Source: Gloeopeniophorella convolvens
Taxonomy: Eukaryota > Basidiomycota > Agaricomycetes > Russulales
Direction of reading: 5' to 3'
Assembly: GCA_022496205.1 (NCBI GenBank)
Contig: WTXD01000380.1
Coordinates: forward strand, 1-10,757
DNA length: 10,757 bases
The notes beneath the pieces are model-generated. The model was not told the origin of the DNA. It saw nothing but the letters and a program-made list of their open reading frames with translations, and searched no databases. Positions 8,038 to 10,757 of the stretch are shown piece by piece. A program made the translations under genes and the position numbers. How positions within the stretch are numbered: position 1 is the first letter of the stretch; the number at the start of each line of letters is the position of its first letter.

Positions 8038-10575
8038 TCATATGCCGTCATTCATGGCAGTCTGAAGAGAGCGGATGAGGGATTTTTGTCCTGTGCCCCG
8101 GTACCAGACCGGGGCAGCGTATGTTAGGACAGGGAGGATGATGCCGTTGATGGCCAGCCTCCAGTTGGCGAGGTCTAGGCCGCGGATGGAGTTGCCCAGT
8201 ATGCGTAGCGCGTTGATTGAGCTTTTGGCGCGCGCGCACATGATTTTCACGTGCTGGTCGAACTTGAGGGTCGGGTCGAAGTAAATGCCGAGGTATCTCA
8301 CGCAAGTTGACGCGCGTATGATGATGTCAGCATTTTTCTTCGGAGACCAGACTTTGAGCGCCTTAGGTAAGGTCGCGCGGCTCCAGGGTTTCCTAAAGAA
8401 GATAAGTTCGCTTTTGGACTCCTCGATTTGGAGTCCGGCTCGCGTAAGCCAGTTAAGGCAGTCAGCATAAGCGTCTCGTAGTAGGAGTTTGACGCGGGTG
8501 AAGTCTGAGCCGCACGCGAATATGTTACCGTCGTCCATATACATACTAAGCGAAGTGTTCGCCCACTTTCTCCCGATGTGGAGTAGTGGGGATGCGTAGA
8601 TGATGGATAAGACGGGTGAGAGCGGGGAACCTTGCGGCGTTCCAACCGCCAGGTCTATCGGGTCGCCCGTGTACCCGTTGAAACGGAGTCTGACTTTGCG
8701 TTCTGCGAGGAACGATCTGGTCCACTCGCAGGTCTCGTTGGAGAAACCTAGATCGCGCATGATCTGGATGGCGCGGTCGTGGTTGATATTGTCGAAGAAA
8801 CCCTGAATGTCAAAGAGGAGACATCCGGCGACCAGTCCTTGTTCGGTGGCCGCCTGTATGTCATGTACCATGGCGAGACCGGCGTCCGTGCAGTTGGAGG
8901 CATTCCTGCCTCCGAACTGATTGGTGGGGACGATGCGGTGGGTGCCTATGTCATGGAGGATTCTGCGCGTCATCACTTTCTCGAGGAGTTTGCCGAAGCA
9001 CTCTAGTAGAGCGATCGGGCGCCAGTTTTTGACCTGTGAGTAGTCAGTCCGGTTTGGTTTGGGAATCATGACGACCATGGCGGTCTTCCATGGTCGGGGG
9101 TGGTGGCCGAGTCTAAGGCACGCGTCAAAGAGTCGCGTGATCCGGGCCGGGTGGAGGGCCCAGACTTGTTTGATAAGATTGTACGCGTGTCCACTTAGGC
9201 CTGGGGCAGACCGTTGTGACGCGTCTTTGAGGCAATCATCTATCTCTTGTTCGCAGATAGGATGATGTGGTCTCGTTGGGTGGATGGGTGGGTCATCTGG
9301 GAACCGAAGCGGGACTTCAGGGGGAGTAGCGTTAAAGCATCTCCTCTGGAACGCGTCAGCAATAAGCGGAGATGAGTCAAGTAGTCGGCCGTCATCCCCT
9401 TTGAGGAAAGGGACGTTTTTGAGGCGGCGGCCATGGCGCCACTTGGCTACTGACCATAGCGTGTCTATGTCAGCGTAGCCGAGAAGTTTGTTGGCCCATT
9501 CTCGTTTAGCGACTTTAACTTTCTTCCTCATTTCTTTCGCAAGGGATTTGCGTTCTTCGTCTGTTTGCGCCTCCCGGACTAGCTTGACGGCTGCTTGGCA
9601 CTCAGGGTTCCACCATTTGGATTCGAACTTAGACGGTTTACGCTTGTTCATTGATGCCGCGAGTGCGGTGTCAATGTCATAAGTGAGGCTCTCTGCCTCG
9701 CCGTCCAGTTGCCATTGGTTATTGAGCGGGACTGAGTCAGCCGGCCGAATGGGGAAGTTTTCGGCCCATTTGTCGGCATAGTCCGGGTTGAAGACGTAAC
9801 CGGTGGGGCCGGGTTCGTCTTCGAAATCTTCTGGCGACGCAAGTGGTTGCGCGTGGATGAGAAGTGCCGAGTGGTCCGAGCCAAGGCTCGCGGCACGGTC
9901 TACGCTGTGGTTGACGAAAGTACGGTTAATGCGTGCCTGTAGGTTCTCCCACATGAGGTCGATGACAGAGTCCCTTTGGTCACCTTCTCCCCAGCGAGTC
10001 GTGACACCGGGTTCGTTGATGAGGTTGAGGAAGTTGAGCTCCGCCCAGTCCAGTAGGTTGGACGCGCGGTCTGACTCGTCCCACCCTGGGTGACTCCACA
10101 TGGGATGGTGGAGGTTAAAGTCGCCTGCGACTAGGGTGGGAACGAGTGGTTGAATAGATAGGGTGGTGAGAGAGTGGAGTGACGTCGGGTTTTCGACGTC
10201 GTGGTAGACGTTGATGATTTCGCAGCGGAAATCGCCTTTCCGGACATCCAGCGCGATCACGCACGGGTGCGAGATGCGGTCCGGTCGGGCCGTGATCTTA
10301 TAACGTGATCGAGTACGTGAGTAAGCGACGACTTTGACAGTCGCGCGTGCGGCAGTCAGGGGATAGTGGATGTCCCAGCCAGGGGCTGCCACTGTCCCAA
10401 GTACCTCGACCCCATTGGGGTCCGAGTCCGAGCGCATGAGCCCTACTCGTTGGTACCATGGTTCCTGAATAAGAATAAGATCGAAGTTGTTAGTGTTGTC
10501 GAGGAGGAGGGCGTGAGTGGCTGCGTTGCGGCGTCTCATGTTGACGCTCATTATACGTAAGGGTGTATCAGTCAT
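8038..10575 (-). CDS. LINE ORF2, open segment: APE endonuclease and reverse transcriptase
   Basis: The segment is 845 codons from ATG (10575-10573) to TGA (8040-8038). Residues 1-240 form an apurinic-type endonuclease of the exo/endo/phosphatase fold: N12 (SVN), E38 (QEPWY), N122/Y124 (INVYHD), D152/N154 (GDFN), D206 (SVIDLMW) and S233-D234-H235 (GSDHS). It would nick the genomic target to expose a primer. Residues ~440-760 form the reverse transcriptase: SAPGLSG and WRPIALL, D589 in FDIQGFFDN, GTPQGSPLSP (645-654) and YMDDG (679-683). D589, D681 and D682 are the expected metal-binding residues. Met in Y-x-DD is less usual, since Ala or Val is typical of LINEs. The start is supported by the EN fold beginning at once and by its ATGA overlap with the ORF1 stop. 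The terminating TGA is probably a mutation, because homologous sequence continues in frame. Translation is likely by reinitiation after ORF1. Confidence 0.93.
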   Translation of the reverse strand: MTDTPLRIMSVNMRRRNAATHALLLDNTNNFDLILIQEPWYQRVGLMRSDSDPNGVEVLGTVAAPGWDIHYPLTAARATVKVVAYSRTRSRYKITARPDRISHPCVIALDVRKGDFRCEIINVYHDVENPTSLHSLTTLSIQPLVPTLVAGDFNLHHPMWSHPGWDESDRASNLLDWAELNFLNLINEPGVTTRWGEGDQRDSVIDLMWENLQARINRTFVNHSVDRAASLGSDHSALLIHAQPLASPEDFEDEPGPTGYVFNPDYADKWAENFPIRPADSVPLNNQWQLDGEAESLTYDIDTALAASMNKRKPSKFESKWWNPECQAAVKLVREAQTDEERKSLAKEMRKKVKVAKREWANKLLGYADIDTLWSVAKWRHGRRLKNVPFLKGDDGRLLDSSPLIADAFQRRCFNATPPEVPLRFPDDPPIHPTRPHHPICEQEIDDCLKDASQRSAPGLSGHAYNLIKQVWALHPARITRLFDACLRLGHHPRPWKTAMVVMIPKPNRTDYSQVKNWRPIALLECFGKLLEKVMTRRILHDIGTHRIVPTNQFGGRNASNCTDAGLAMVHDIQAATEQGLVAGCLLFDIQGFFDNINHDRAIQIMRDLGFSNETCEWTRSFLAERKVRLRFNGYTGDPIDLAVGTPQGSPLSPVLSIIYASPLLHIGRKWANTSLSMYMDDGNIFACGSDFTRVKLLLRDAYADCLNWLTRAGLQIEESKSELIFFRKPWSRATLPKALKVWSPKKNADIIIRASTCVRYLGIYFDPTLKFDQHVKIMCARAKSSINALRILGNSIRGLDLANWRLAINGIILPVLTYAAPVWYRGTGQKSLIRSLQTAMNDGI

Positions 10576-10757
10576 ATATGATCCTCATCGATGGAGTCGA
10601 TGGCGGGGATCTTATATTTCTTCCGGAGTGGGCACTCGGGTGAGCGAGCGTGATGGTCGGTGATGTCACCGGTCCGACCGGCCCGTTTGCAATTGATGCA
10701 TTTGAAGACGCATTGGCAGGTGCCGTGTTGGGGGTCGCTTGATGTCGGTCTTGTTGA
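10572..10757 (-). CDS. LINE ORF1 (gag-like RNA-binding protein), C-terminal end only
   Basis: The last 61 codons and the stop (TGA, 10574-10572) of the frame preceding ORF2 are visible; the rest is outside the window. The visible part has a Cys/His cluster: C14, C16, C20 and C23 (CINC), H35/H36 and C42 (numbered from the edge), followed by the basic PLRKKYK. C20-x2-C23 then His and C42 resembles the zinc knuckle at the end of many fungal LINE ORF1 proteins. Its Cys-to-His gap of 11-12 residues is longer than the classical C-x2-C-x4-H-x4-C. Such proteins coat element RNA. The end DEDHI is acidic. The stop shares three bases with the ORF2 start (ATGA). Confidence 0.75.
   Translation of the reverse strand, partial: STRPTSSDPQHGTCQCVFKCINCKRAGRTGDITDHHARSPECPLRKKYKIPAIDSIDEDHI

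Larger units (their letters stand above)
6419..10757 (-). mobile_element. Non-LTR retrotransposon (LINE, probably Tad1 clade), 5' end beyond the window
   Basis: Reading leftward from the right edge, the element has the end of ORF1 with a Cys/His cluster, then ORF2 with APE endonuclease, reverse transcriptase, RNase H and a C-terminal CCHC motif. A 3' UTR and a 19-nt A tail follow (T run 6419-6437). This order, together with an RNase H in a fungal genome, fits the Tad1 clade of the I/Jockey group. The clade call is from domain layout, not phylogeny. ORF2 keeps one frame from 10575 to 6667 (1303 codons including the stop) with only two nonsense codons and no frameshift, so the copy is fairly young but probably not autonomous. 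The intact 3' end and A tail show that it arrived by target-primed reverse transcription. The matching target-site duplication would lie right of the window and cannot be checked. Confidence 0.93.

Overview
The window looks like nuclear DNA of a filamentous fungus, most probably an agaricomycete basidiomycete. The reasons are a gene with five short introns carrying GTAYGT/GTAAG donors, roughly 55 % GC, and a fungal-type non-LTR retrotransposon. There are no operons, Shine-Dalgarno sites, CRISPR arrays, or tRNA or rRNA genes that I can see.

Layout, left to right. Bases 1-1984 (+) carry the 3' part of a spliced host gene of unrecognised family, modelled as six exons, which ends in a short SAP-like helix-turn-helix region and a basic tail. 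Bases 2153-2681 have no convincing gene. They hold a strand-biased ladder of GACT/GACC tetramers stepped at about 10.5 and 21 bp, which I read as a very diverged minisatellite. Around 3570-3905 (-) is a frameshifted relic resembling the C-terminal third of a fungal class 3 lipase. Bases 3910-6100 are mostly intergenic. They contain inverted repeats, an alternating purine/pyrimidine palindrome, a TTG/TCG microsatellite, a GNRA-type hairpin and a GC-rich low-complexity block. A weak exon-like hydrophobic segment with a GTGAGT donor lies on the minus strand at 6096-6254.

From 6419 to the right edge (-) lies a LINE, probably of the Tad1 clade. From its 3' end it shows a 19-nt A tail (T run on the given strand), about 230 bp of 3' UTR, a long ORF2 frame (10575-6667) and the last 62 codons of ORF1 with a Cys/His cluster. 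ORF2 encodes an APE-type endonuclease, a reverse transcriptase with a YMDDG active site, an RNase H with all four acidic residues, and a C-terminal CCHC motif. ORF1 and ORF2 overlap by ATGA. ORF2 stays in one frame but is cut by two nonsense codons, TGA after the RT and TAG before the RNase H, so this copy cannot make the full protein unless both are read through.

How the parts work together: in an intact element the ORF1 protein would bind the RNA, while ORF2 nicks the target, primes reverse transcription from the A tail and removes RNA from the hybrid. The host gene at the left has no visible functional link to the element. The element may have landed in or beside a minus-strand host gene, of which the exon-like segment at 6096-6254 could be a remnant.
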